Below are positions 49,071-60,189 of a stretch of DNA of 64,000 nt, piece after piece (positions within the stretch are counted from its first letter, which is position 1; every line of letters begins with the position of its first letter). The notes beneath the pieces were generated by a model. That model searched no databases. It worked only from the letters and a program-made list of their open reading frames with translations, and was not told the DNA's origin. The stretch is from Torulaspora globosa (Eukaryota > Ascomycota > Saccharomycetes > Saccharomycetales > Saccharomycetaceae): assembly GCF_014133895.1 (NCBI RefSeq), contig NC_050733.1, forward strand, positions 853,213-917,212, written 5' to 3'. The position numbers and the translations under genes are program-made.

Positions 49071-50235
49071 GTTCCTCAGTTTCAGAGAACCTAATAATTC
49101 AAAGTGAACGTTGGGATCAGTTATAGGACAATATTTTCAACCTTTTATATACTTTCGCGAGCATCGCACTGCGGTTGGAAACACGCCACGTTGCATCAAA
49201 GTGACAAGTAACCCGAAGTAACGAGCTAAGCTCCGTGTTTTTTGGTTTTTTTTACCTTAGGTATATGCAAGCGGATATCGTTGCATGACAGTGGGTACAA
49301 AGCCGCGGCGTTAGAGTTATCTTGACATGATGTCTGGTACCGACGCAAGGCTCGGCTCTTCCTTCTCAACGGCGGAAACATGTTGTTAAATCATGAATAC
49401 CACTTCGCTAGCCTCGCTAACCTCGGCTCTCTTCTATGTGTGCTTGCATGAGTGGAAGGTAGCAGGCATCTCTTCTATAAACTACATAACCCTGGAAAGC
49501 GCGGTGCAGTAAGCAATTAGGAAGACATTCGTTAGTCAACAATTGGAATGGCTTAAACGTAGAAAGGTGAATTGACGGCTAACCACAGCCTCAGGACGGC
49601 TTTGTCTAGGTACGGTGTCTACAACTTTTCTCTAGGATCTGTTAGTGGGTCAAAGGCGATCCAGCTGCAGGAAGAGGCCTGACGGAGATGGATTGCGTGG
49701 CTGCGGCGTCTCTCGTCCAGAAGCACGTTAGGCATAGGGAGTATCCCTCGAAACCCAAGTCGCAGGAAGACTTGACAGAGAGACGGTCAGAAACTGTTCG
49801 CAGGAAATACTCTGCGGTGAGGAACACTTTCGCATTGCTTGGACGCACGGCCAAAGAACCTCGATTCTTTGCAGTTCAAATAATTGAAATCGAAGCAGGG
49901 ATTATAGTGCTTCACAGATATAGCTAAGAAGGAAATCTCGCGTCGCCGTTGCCTGCGTCGTCTCTTTTTTATGTTTTGATCGGCGGGCCAGGTATTCTGG
50001 AAGGTCGGAGTTGACCAAAATGATATCAAGTGCTTAAGCCTTATCTTGGCTCGAATGTCCTTGGACTTGAAGCAGTTACTCAGAAAGACGCAAGCTGCTA
50101 TATACTTATAAATTATTCTCTGCATTAGGAGCGATACAACGAAGAGGCATCTGTGGCAGCTTCGCAGGAAGGCCTTTCAGTAGTAGTACCTCTGATTTGA
50201 AGATATTTGTAATCGAGAAGCGGCACCGGTGTTTA
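49071..50235. other. Intergenic with dispersed repeat copy 2
   Basis: About 1.16 kb. Positions 49866-49926 resemble the repeat at 32173-32236. TATATAC near 49147 may serve the secreted-protein paralogue. No gene recognised. Confidence 0.4.
49866..49926. repeat. Dispersed repeat, copy 2
   Basis: CTTTGCAGTTCAAATAATTG and the following 40 bp match 32173-32236 at about three quarters of positions by eye, with a small gap. Confidence 0.4.
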
Positions 50236-50320
50236 TGCTTCTGCATATCGACTGTCTGTCAACTTTTCTCACATTACAAGTGGCCAACGCATGATGGCGT
50301 CCCTACGGAGATCGGCTCGT
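50236..50320 (+). repeat. Repeat upstream of the Ty3-like gag (copy 1)
   Basis: About 85 bp containing CACATTACAAGTGGCCAACG and CTACGGAGAT. A diverged copy lies at 57634-57720. Position just before a retrotransposon gag suggests LTR or leader sequence. I do not see a complete LTR. Confidence 0.45.
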
Positions 50321-50380
50321 TGATTCGATCCACACACGTCCCGACCCTAAATCTTAATACTAATCATCCACCAACTCATC

Positions 50381-52013
50381 ATGGTTGACAGTGTCATTAT
50401 GAGCAACCAGAACATACCAAACGCAAGCAAGCCCCCCAAATTTAGTGGCGAGGGAAAGCCTCTCGCAGTAGCAGCCTTCATGACCCGTATAAACATACAC
50501 CTACGACGGTTCAAGTTCACAGATGATTATGACAAGATCTTATACTTCGCTGACTGCTTGACCAAGGGAGCAGTCCTCTGGTTCGAGGGTCTCTCCGAAG
50601 AATCACTACGTCAGAGCACGTTCAATGATTTTATCGGACACTTTAAACACAAATACTACAGTGAATCCCTGTTGTTTGCAGTAGCGTACAATAAAGAGTA
50701 AACGCCCTATCCGCTGCAATACCAGACGAACTACTATCGCCAGAGTGCAAGCAGTCATTCTACTTGAGCGGACTAGAACAATCGTTGCAAATAACGGTCA
50801 GAAATCTGAGACCGGATTCACTGGAGACCGCCATGATTTTAGCATCCAACTCATGCGGAGAGGACCGCTCAGCGGAATGTACGACCAACACACATGGGGC
50901 CACTGACACCGATAGGCGTAAGGACCACCTAGCTGACGGCGACGACCTAGACACTCAGACGGAAATCGATGCCATCCGGACAGGATACAAGAGGCGAAGA
51001 CCAGATCCGTCTGACAACCCCAAAGGCAAACTCACTGAAGAGGAGCGCAAGTTGCTACAGAAGTTAGGTATCTGCTTTAAATGCCGGGCCGGTAAACATT
51101 GGGCGAAGAACTGCCCTGAAGCGAGGCCTAGCTAACTATTAACAGCCACTGAAAAAACAGCCAAACACAGTAGGAAACCTCAAAGTCAAAAACCACCTCT
51201 GGTTGGGCATCGGAGAGTGATCACTGTGTTGGTGGGCAACAAACCAACCACCATTCTGTTAGATACGGGAGCAGGAACGTCATTGATAGCCGCACATCGT
51301 GCACAAGCGCTTAACCTGAAGACATACAAGATAAGACCCATAGCAATCAAAGGAGCCACCTCAGACAATAGCGTGCGATGTACGGAAGCCACTATCCTCG
51401 AATTTAAGTACCAGAACCAGCAGTTTGAATTACCAGTCTACGTCACGACTGCCATAAATCCCGATATTATCATCGGAAACCCGGTACTAGAAACGGACCC
51501 GCGCCTAGGGCAGATCCTAGATAGGAGCTCGATTAACCTAGCTACACCAGAAACAGAGCCAGACTGGCCCATCGGCCTCATCCTCACCAATGAGGACCGC
51601 CAGGTCCGGCGATTCCGCAAGAAACAAAATCGCACTTTAAGTGGATACATTGTACACGTTCAGACAGTAAAATGCTCGTCCCAGCATTGAAGACGCAAAT
51701 GTCGAGAAGTTGTATTATGATCAACCACATTGCTTTGAGAAGAATTATCAATGAGATTGCAGCAAGCCTCAGTGACGCCCGTTCAGAGACCGCTTCTCCA
51801 CTTCCTGGTCGATAACCAGCAACATCGCGTCAAAGCAGCAAACACAAAACCATGCATAGTGGAAAAGCTGCACAAGACGACAGATGCAGCTAGCCACATT
51901 ATAGCCATTTCTAGAGAGACCCCTGCCGGACCTCTGCCCTCACTACCTGAGCTCCAGCCATTTTGTGCGACCTCCACTGAGTTACGGGGAATTTCACTGC
52001 GATCATACTGATA
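50381..52013 (+). mobile_element. Ty3/gypsy-type retrotransposon relic: gag and protease
   Basis: A Gag frame starts at ATG 50381: PPKFSGEGKPLAVAAFMTRI and GAVLWFEGL are typical of retrotransposon Gag. It breaks at 50699-50701, and Gag resumes in another frame from about 50764 to TAA at 51133-51135, ending with a zinc knuckle (CFKCRAGKHWAKNC, spacing C-X2-C-X4-H-X4-C). The same frame continues past the TAA into a retroviral-type protease (LLDTGAGTSLIAAH, PDIIIGNPVLE) up to 51690. A further frame at 51751-52011 may be the protease-RT linker. RT, RNase H and integrase are absent. This is a decayed, 3'-truncated element. Confidence 0.85.
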
Positions 52014-52406
52014 CGTATTATCTTTTATACAGTTTGGGACAGACAACAAATTTTTCTTTGAATATTCTATTAGTCTCTTAGAAAATTGCCGTCAATTAAA
52101 CAGAACGCCGCTTCGAAAAATTGATGCCGACGATGAAATCACAAGTCAAGAGAATGAACGGACGGTGATGCCTCGATCTGTTGCGGCTAGCGGCTTCGAG
52201 GCTGGCTACTGGCGCAAATAGGTGAACATCTAGACACAGGTATTAAGCGGTGGGGAAATGTTCAGTTTAGACCGCGCCCTGGTGGCTACCCGAACATAAG
52301 TCAGGGCACAAAATCCTGATTATTAATCATTTATTCTTCTCTGTATAAAATGAACAACAGGCAATGATATGTTATATCGAACGCAGCAGAAGGTTGATTA
52401 TCGCCG
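52014..52406. other. Intergenic upstream of the epoxide hydrolase
   Basis: About 390 bp. CTGTATAAAATG near 52340-52352 contains a TATAAAA some 60 bp upstream of the ATG at 52407, a plausible TATA box. Nothing else seen. Confidence 0.4.
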
Positions 52407-53549
52407 ATGAGTGTCGAACCATTTTCCATTCATATATCTGATAGCGAGCTTAACGAGCTCGGCAGACGCACAACAGACGTAAGATTCCCAAAAAATATCG
52501 AAAATGAGAAGTGGGACCGGGGAATTAGTGGCGCCTATTTGAGTGATGTTGTTGAATATTGGAAAACCAAGTACAATTGGCGAAAGGCGGAAGAGGGACT
52601 TAACATGTTTCACCACTTCAAAACAACCATTTCGAACACGAGCATTCATTTCATTTATGAGAAAGGGAGAGCGTCAAACAGTATACCAATCATTTTGAGT
52701 CACGGATGGCCTGATAGCTTCCTCAGGTACATAAAAATGATACCACTACTGACTGATCCTGAAAAATTGGGTATTGATTCAAAATTTTCTTTTGATGTTG
52801 TCATCCCTTCTCTTCCAGGCTTCGGCTTTTCGGATTATCCTAAGAGCGGCTTGATAAATAATGAAACGATATCAGATCTATGGCTAGAATTAATGACAAA
52901 GAAGCTTGGTTATCATAGATTCGTAGCTTCTGGAGGAGATATAGGCTCGGGTGTAACGAGATATCTGGCCTCCAAGTATCCCGAAAATCTGATAGGCATT
53001 CACTTGACTGATGTCGGCATTATTCGACAGTTAATTGGTAATAGTGTGGAACAGTCATTGTCCTCTGAAGAACAGAATTATGTGGAAAGTATATCAGCTT
53101 GGCTAAAAAGTGAAGCAGGATATATGAGTATCCAGGCAACCAAACCTCAGACGTTAGCATTCGGGCTATCTGATTCCCCAGTTGGCTTGGCCGCTTGGAT
53201 ATTGGAAAAGTTTCATTCGTGGGGGGGCTTGAAAACAGATTTGTCTTTAGATGACATTCTTACAAATATCATGATTTACTGGTTTAATAATAACATTTCC
53301 ACAGCTACTAGGATCTACTATGAAAATAGCCATTCCTTGAATCCGATTGGAACCATTGGGGTGCCGACAGCTGTTTGCTTATTCAGCGAAGACATTCTTT
53401 TACCACCGAGAGAATGGGTTGAGAGAAACTTTAACATTGTTCGTTGGAAAGTGGTGAGGAAAGGTGGACACTTTACGTCTATGGAAAATCCCATAGCATA
53501 TGCCCAGGATTTATTCCAATTTGTTGAAGGTTTGGGAAAAACTTTATAG
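52407..53549 (+). CDS. Epoxide hydrolase, alpha/beta-hydrolase fold
   Basis: 380 residues with the N-terminal epoxide hydrolase lid region (FSIHISDSELNELGRR) and the microsomal-type signature. HGWPDSF is the oxyanion-hole motif at about 97-103; VIPSLPGFGFSDYPKSG follows. The nucleophilic aspartate lies in SGGDIGSGVTRYLA at about 173-185, and the C-terminal KGGHFTSMENP holds the catalytic histidine. It should open epoxides to diols, detoxifying plant or microbial epoxides. The type is common in filamentous fungi and bacteria and absent from S. cerevisiae as far as I recall. The frame is complete and looks functional. A decayed fragment of a second copy follows immediately downstream. Confidence 0.88.
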   Translation: MSVEPFSIHISDSELNELGRRTTDVRFPKNIENEKWDRGISGAYLSDVVEYWKTKYNWRKAEEGLNMFHHFKTTISNTSIHFIYEKGRASNSIPIILSHGWPDSFLRYIKMIPLLTDPEKLGIDSKFSFDVVIPSLPGFGFSDYPKSGLINNETISDLWLELMTKKLGYHRFVASGGDIGSGVTRYLASKYPENLIGIHLTDVGIIRQLIGNSVEQSLSSEEQNYVESISAWLKSEAGYMSIQATKPQTLAFGLSDSPVGLAAWILEKFHSWGGLKTDLSLDDILTNIMIYWFNNNISTATRIYYENSHSLNPIGTIGVPTAVCLFSEDILLPPREWVERNFNIVRWKVVRKGGHFTSMENPIAYAQDLFQFVEGLGKTL

Positions 53550-53611
53550 CGGCAGGGATCTTCTACGGATAGAGCCACTTATCAAGTCCAATTCGAGCAG
53601 TCAGCATTCTA

Positions 53612-53740
53612 ACAGCTGTTTGTTAATTCACCGAAAACATTTTTTGGTGCCGAGAGAGCATGGCGGAGAGAACTCCATCTCCCTGATTCAGACTTGAAGT
53701 TTTGTTTGGCATTGTTGAACAGTCAATCCGCACTGCATGG
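53612..53740 (+). pseudogene. Decayed fragment of a second epoxide hydrolase copy
   Basis: 53612-53674 matches 53367-53429 of the intact gene (ACAGCTGTTTG, GAGAGAATGG/GAGAGCATGG) at about three quarters of positions, in the same orientation and 245 bp downstream. Similarity fades by about 53740. Stops interrupt the frame. It records a former tandem duplication. Confidence 0.6.
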
Positions 53741-56114
53741 TATGCCTGACGATCATTATGTCTTTTATGAATGCCATTAAGCTATCGCTCCAACAACGAG
53801 GGACTAATAAACACTCTTCCGGACGACCGAGAATTGGTACGAAGCCCTGGTAACGGACAGCGAAAACTGAAGCCTGATACTCACATTTTTTCGCTCATCG
53901 GAAGGGTGGGTGAGAGCCGAAATTGAAATTAGGCCTCGAGATGTGGAGAGAAAAAATTCTAGGGAGAGCCGAAATGAAACTTGGGCAACCATATACCGAT
54001 TCGTGATTCTCGTTCTCCGGGCGCTTTAGGAGCGCGGTAAGAGGACAGAGCGCCAAAAGTTTACGTGGAGGCACTCGAGAGATGAGCAGCTCACAATCCA
54101 GAAGGCTAATCATATCTCTTGCAAGAAGAATTAAAGGTTTTCAAAAGGTTTTATTGCCTCGAAGTGGAATGATCCAATTTAACTGAAAGAATGATACACT
54201 TTATGTAATGGAAGCTGGTTGCAGGTCTACGGATATCAAGTGAGAGAGTGCTGGCTATACGACGAGGCAAATTTAATCTTACAAGAGAGTGACCCGCATG
54301 TTAGCAATGTGGTTTCTGCTGTTCATTCAAGTTCTTTGTACAAGTTTTTTGGATACTTTTATTAAACAGAAGGATGCTCATAACCAATTGTGGCGAAGAT
54401 GACAGACCTAGCTGCCAAATGCCTACGGTGGACCTGATAGCTCCGAAGCTGTTATGGAGGCAAGAAAGGTAGCATGATATGCACAAGAATGATGCACGTA
54501 CCATCGATCATTAATTTGAAAGAAGAAATTAACTGGGTAAGCATGTTGCAGTGTTCTCGAATTTAGCGAGTTAAGACAATTCCATCTTATGGAAACATCC
54601 ACTGAACTCGAACGTGAAAAATCGTGACAATATATAACTATTCTGGTCAGAGATTAATATTATAAATGCAATCTCTAGCTTTAGCCCCAATCTGGCCCAA
54701 TATCAGTGGTCTTCCGCAAGCATCGTATAATCAAACCAAGATCGGAGCACTACATTAGACTACAGCAATACACAGACGTCATCTTTGATGCGCGACCAGC
54801 TCTAGAGTCATTCGTTAGATATCTTTCAGCGCGCAAGGTTCGCGGGAAGCATCGCTTCTTACAAATTGCAGCACACTTATGCTTAGACCGCTTATTGAAA
54901 AAGACTACTTGAAAAAGCGCCGGAACTTCAGGGTTAAATTCACGACTAACTACTGTTGGAAGCAAGGCAATCAAAGGAGTAGCCGATTTGTTTTAGGCAC
55001 AATCTTGGACAAATAAAAAGCGTTCCGAGGCCCAGTACAAGAGTGGTCTTCTGGTGCTCAAGCAAAAGGCTCATTTTCTGCTATGTGAAAGACAGCCGAT
55101 GATTACCATTCAACAAAGGAAAGAATAAGTAGCTTTTCATTCCTGCAATGATTCTTCTGCAGCTATCAACATAAGTCGCTAAGAATTAATCAGCTTCATG
55201 CTTGATCACTGTTGCGGTACTGGCAATAGCAGCCATAATGATGCTCAACAGCTTAGGTGCCTTGCTACGTGACCCTCCACCAGTCCGCTCGATACGACCT
55301 CCAAACTTACCACAAGCTTAAATATCAACCAAAGGAGGAACCGTGATGGTGCGATTCGTGTAACCCGCATCACCACATGAAAAATGGTAGAAATATTAAA
55401 TATCTTTGCTGGTGCTGAGTTGCAGCATCGTAGCGAAGCTGAAATGGTATTGACTCCGCTAACCTCTGCCGTCGCTATCTAGCAGCTCCATTGAAACACT
55501 TGTTTACTGAAAAGGCGCCATGACAACACAGCACCAAAAATGTTGTCGAAAAAAGCCGTAACGATGGCGCCCATGCTAGGTACGGCTTAAACTTATGGAA
55601 AATTACTGTGTTTATGAGAATCTGCAAACTTTTCTTCTAGAAACCTAAACGACATATCAGCGAATGATGAAAGAAGTCTCACGATCTATGCAAGGCATTG
55701 TTTTATCGGTTAGCTTCTTCAACCGTACGCTACAGGAAACCCACAAGGACACACTCACATTGTCTGGAAAGAAAAATTTCTTTGCTGCCTGAGAAAAGCA
55801 GTCGTTCATGATTCATTTTCTCTTTTGCTTCCGGATCAGCTATAGGATCCAAGGACTTCTCCGAAGGTCTCTGTCGAGGTACAAGCAGCTTCTTCCATTA
55901 CCTATTTCGACAAAACGGGCCTAGTGGTTCAAGGTTGTTGTGAACGAATGAGCTGGTCGGTTGCAAAGTTGCTAGAATGTGAATGCTTAAGAAGAAACAA
56001 TACTCAGATTTGAACGAAATTTCATATAGTTGCAAGCATTTTTTGCTGGCGCTAAACGATACGAAAATCTCTTTACTGACTGCACACTGTTATACAATCC
56101 TGCAGATTCTCGAA
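53741..56114. other. Gene-poor stretch, no gene recognised
   Basis: About 2.4 kb. Frames are short on both strands. The region 55180-55370 (minus) reads ACGKFGG and MAAIASTATV and may derive from a decayed protein gene, but I cannot name it. Confidence 0.35.
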
Positions 56115-56122
56115 TATAAAAA
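56115..56122 (+). promoter_or_regulatory. TATA box upstream of the K1-like toxin relic
   Basis: TATAAAAA, about 190 bp upstream of the ATG at 56311. Confidence 0.35.
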
Positions 56123-56310
56123 GCAAACATTTACGGCATCAAAGGGTTAACTGTATTATACATATTAGGGCAAGAAGGAATAAGCACATAGAAAGGTGGT
56201 ATACAATTCTTTTGTTCAATTAATACTAAGCACGACGATTCCCTTTGAATTATTAATTTTGCTACTGTACCTTTTGATCATAATAGCTATAGAAGTAAAA
56301 AGCTTGATTG

Positions 56311-57300
56311 ATGAAGATAATAGGCTCTATCATACTGACAGTGTTCCTGAAGCTGGCTACGGCAGTCAAAGTGTATGAAAATGGCACTATTTGTGACGAT
56401 ATGAACCGCTGCGTGTCACCTAGTGTTATACCAGATGACATCGGAGCTTGCACGCCTAATGGGACTTTACCATGCGTCAACAACGGGCAGAATTTAGTGA
56501 GCCTAGTCACGACCCAGGACGTTAGACTGACAAAGCGGTCATGATTCCAACTCGTCAGGTCTCCAATATCGAGTACATTTGGGGCCGCCTCGGCATGGGG
56601 AAACTTCTTGAGGTTTTGTGTCGACTGTCCACCGAATGACGAGCACTGCTACGGCTCTCTAGCTTGTGTTTGTTCGGCGATAGGTACCGTATACGCCACA
56701 GCGATGGCATACTATCAATGGGCGGTGTTCGTAACGGCTGTGTTTAAGCGTGATGGGACGCTACCCACTGACATGTTTCAGTTTAGCTCGGGCAACTTAA
56801 CTCTAGACTTTGAGCACGCGCACACGGTACAGAAGCGTGATCAGGAAATATCGATACGGAATGTGACGGCTTTAATAGCAGGACAGCCTAAGTTTCTACT
56901 AGACCTAGGCCACTTTGAGGGTGTTACAACAGCTTCACTGGAACTGCATCCTAGCTTGGTTCACAACGCAACGGCACTCCGCAAACGTGACTGGCAGGAT
57001 GACGGGCACCAGTATTCATCCGGGGGTGGGTTGAAATTTAACGTTTGCCCAGTTCACCCGGAACACCACCTGACAGTCCAATATGACTGGGACGCGGTGT
57101 GGGCCGATGACTACGATCACCTAGGCGACTACATGGCGTATTATAATGTGGATATGGCTGCCATCGACATGAATGATTACCAGCCGGGTGGATGGCGTAC
57201 CTTGATGCACACGGGTAAATTGATTTTTGAGGAGGATACAGGCTTCGGAACCAATTTTGAGACCTGTGATCGTGACGCTTTTAGCGGGATTGCACACTGA
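56311..57300 (+). pseudogene. K1-like (KKT family) killer preprotoxin gene, broken by an in-frame TGA
   Basis: The precursor starts at ATG 56311 with a signal peptide. The layout follows K1 killer toxin precursors: signal, first secreted segment with a hydrophobic helix, glycosylated central segment, and C-terminal segment, separated by Lys-Arg Kex2 sites. I see Lys-Arg pairs near 56533, 56747, 56836 and 56986. The C-terminal segment has aromatic- and aspartate-rich sequence and a final cysteine-containing tail. The frame is interrupted by a single TGA at 56542-56544; the same frame is open again to the TGA ending at 57300. Chromosomal K1-like genes are known from several Saccharomycotina, some intact and some decayed. 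This copy would not yield the full precursor without readthrough, so I call a pseudogene. Confidence 0.75.
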
Positions 57301-58057
57301 CCGCAGTCTAGAATTCGTAGACCCCGGATTCACTCACGATGTTTGTAGAAGATCACTCTATTGTCTCGAACTCAGCATTTTGGCTGTTAAATAACTTGTC
57401 CGCTCTCTATTTTGAAAGACCATGAACTTATGAGTGAAAAACGTTTATCTTTTATACGCATCAAACACCTACCACGTTGCTATTCTGCATCGATGCTAAC
57501 CATAACGAAGGTTATGCCCATGCAGAAATCCGAACCAAATTCTGAACTCGCGGAGTAATCATGAGAAAAGAGCAGCTGGATCGTCAAGAAGTACCACCGA
57601 GAATATGGTTTTCTGATAGCGCCATTAGTCTTCATGCTCCTCTATATCCATCGTCCATCAACTTCGCACATTACAAAAGGCCAGCGAATGATGGTGGGGT
57701 TACGGAGATAGCTTTGAGGAGTTGCATGTGGCGGATAGCAACAGGTCCAGGGAAGAAATCGAGGTGACTGTATCTCTGAATTCTTTTCTGGCTAAATCAT
57801 GTTTAGTACTACGACCTATATTTTCTAGTTGAGTGAGATTGAAAATGGAGACCAGAAGGTCAAGCAGAGAACCGTAAAGTAAACAACTAGAGGCAGTACT
57901 AAAAGACGGAGAAAGAGGCTCTGTATGTGCTCTGTTGCAACAGCAAAGCGTCTACCAGGTAGTTTGAACTCCAAATGCCGAGTTTAGCCTTTGAATACCA
58001 TTGAAATCAGACTATGGTATATTGACAGTGAAAACGACAGCCTTGTTCAATCAATAA
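57301..58057. other. Intergenic with repeat copy 2 of the retroelement leader
   Basis: About 760 bp. 57634-57720 (CGCACATTACAAAAGGCCAG, TTACGGAGAT) is a diverged copy of 50236-50320, same orientation; no gag follows. No gene seen. Confidence 0.4.
57634..57720 (+). repeat. Retroelement-leader-like repeat, copy 2
   Basis: About 70 percent identical by eye to 50236-50320, with one small gap. Likely a solo remnant of the same Ty3-like family. Confidence 0.45.
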
Positions 58058-58105
58058 GCAAGAGGTCCCAGTGGCAAGAGGTCCCAGTGGCAAGAGGTCC
58101 CAGTG
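58058..58105 (+). repeat. 16-bp unit repeated three times
   Basis: GCAAGAGGTCCCAGTG occurs three times head to tail at 58058, 58074 and 58090, all identical. A small simple repeat, just before the TPS3/TSL1 relic. Confidence 0.85.
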
Positions 58106-58130
58106 TTTGTGATGCTAGCCTTCAAATGAT

Positions 58131-58770
58131 TTGAAAGACTTATTAAACTTTCGGCAAGAACTAGCAGGTTCCCAGGACGATCTCCATGAACAGTGTGAAT
58201 CGGGTCCTTCGCATGTGAAGTACTCTAAGATGGCCAAGGATGTGAAAGTTACATCTCACAGTGGCCAATGGTTCCGAGTCCGATCTCGAGCTGCACTGTC
58301 ATGTTCCCGGATACTCCAATGAGAGCTTCTCTGTTAGTCAGTTCCCACGAGCTCTTTGGATGTGTTCCCTGGAAGATTGTGCGCTAAGGAACGCTGTTCA
58401 GAATGCCACGGCTGAGAAAATCATCAAGGATAAGGTCACTTGGGTCGGCACGATCGGTATTCTAACCGATGAAGTCCCAGAAGATGTGAGCAGGCAAATT
58501 TGAGTGCCGAATATAACTCAGAAGCTGTGACCTAGTCTCCATTATGACAATCCGAATTCGAAGGCCTTTGAGAACCACTCATGGAAGATGAAGCAGCTGT
58601 TTGCCGATACGATCTTAAGCACTTATAGACCCGGCGATACTATACGGGTTCATGACTATCAGTTGAAGCATTACCACACGTCAAAATTGGGATCTTCCTC
58701 TATGTCTCATTTCCCAGTAGTGAGGTATTCAGATGTTTTGCCCAGAGAAAATACTGTAGTAACTTCGTAC
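58131..58770 (+). pseudogene. Relic of a trehalose synthase regulatory subunit (TPS3/TSL1)
   Basis: Several pieces in different frames match the large trehalose synthase subunits. HVKYSKMAKDVKVTSH matches the N-terminal linker. ATAEKIIKDKVTWVGTIGIL and TDEVPEDV match the start of the GT20 domain. LHYDNPNSKAFENHSWK, ADTILSTYRPGDTIRVHDYQ and a degraded SFPSSEVFRC region match its core. Stops at 58378 and about 58500 and internal deletions show it is dead. Tps3 and Tsl1 are regulatory partners of Tps1/Tps2. Orientation is plus; the remainder of the gene is gone. Confidence 0.75.
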
Positions 58771-58840
58771 ACTAAATGTAGTCTATTTGACGAAAAGATC
58801 CATAAAGAATCAGGAAGAACCAAGACTACGATTCGCTAGC

Positions 58841-60189
58841 TTAGCTCAAAGAAGTGAGTGCGAGGGGATGCTGATGATCAATCGAGGGATTTAGCTGTTT
58901 AAGAACGAGCGAACCGTGCAACGCTGCTAGACTTGTGGCCCTGCAGCCATTCCATTACAATGCTAATCGCAGCTACGATAGCCCTCCGCAAGAAGTGATG
59001 CATGTGAAAGCGTCGAGCAATCCGCTAGGCCTGTAGAACACTCAATCCTGGGATTATTCTTACTGGTCATTTTAAGACTGGATTATACGTCATGGGCTGA
59101 CAAAGAGTGAAGACAAGACATGGACCTTGGAGAAGTGGCCGTTGAGCTCGTCTGGAACAGCCTTTCTTAGGACTACATGATGACACAGCTCGTAAAAGGC
59201 TAACAGTAATGCTCTATACCCCAGCTGGCAGTCGTAGCCTTGGGGTACCGTTTCTCAGTGAATCTCCATAAAGTGGCGTCATTCCAGCAGGAGAAACCTC
59301 CAGATAGATAAATTCACAGTGAATTATGACTTTTGGGCGCTCATTTCCTTGGATAGGCGATATGTCTGGCCTTTCTCAGAGTCGTGTTTGTTGGTCTGGA
59401 GGGATGTTGTCGATTTTTGGCTTTTGCGTGAGACGAAAAATCTAACTCGACAATGAAGGGGGATGAGCGATGAACAGGAAAGAGAAGTGAGCCAACGACG
59501 GGCCAGAAGAACCTTATGCTGGCATCTATCATCTCTACAGGGTGTGTTGATCAAGTCTGCCAATTCAGCCCACCAAGGAGTCTGTGGTTGGGGCATGTAG
59601 CATGGTATTGGTCAGCGACGTCTGAGAGAACCACGGTGACTCAAACTGCTATGATATGGAGAAAGGGTTATTTCTATTTCCTTTGACTGGTGAATGCCAA
59701 GTCAATGCAGGACAACATATCAATTCTTTTTGCATTGGGAGGAGGCGACGTCGCATAAAGGGAGAGAACTCAGGATACTATATGTTCAAGATAATAATGA
59801 AAGATACTACAATCCAAAGAATTTTGCTCATCTCTCGTTTTGGTTGCAATGAAGCACTAGCTCATCACACTGGACATCGCTATGATCGGTAGCTGTTGCA
59901 AAGCAGGATCCTTGTAAGAATATTACGAGGCTGTAATCGACTGGATGGGGCGTCTTATATTTTGGCAGGTTGCAGTATTTCTATTTCTTCTGGTCAGGAC
60001 ACAGCAATCTGGAGAGCAGCTGAAGATGATACTCTGTTTAGGGTTAACTTGAAATTGCAGGCCTGTTATTTGGTTGTGATTTTGCTAGCTTGGATGACTT
60101 TGTCCAGTCTAGCTAATACGGAACTATCGTATTAGGTTTTACCAACTTCGGCAGACTGTTAGCGTGGGCGCTATGAAGACTCAGTCGTA
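58841..60189. other. Gene-poor stretch between relics
   Basis: About 1.35 kb. Short frames at 59324-59596 (minus), 59656-59892 and 59896-60135 (plus) have no recognisable domain; given the neighbourhood they are probably relics or chance frames. Confidence 0.35.

Noticed and set aside
50764..50954. Minus-strand frame over the gag zinc-knuckle region
   Set aside because: The plus strand carries Gag with a proper zinc knuckle; the antisense frame is a shadow.
56196..56378. Hydrophobic 60-codon frame overlapping the start of the K1-like gene
   Set aside because: Starts at GTG, overlaps a better-supported frame, and its hydrophobicity comes from AT-rich promoter sequence.
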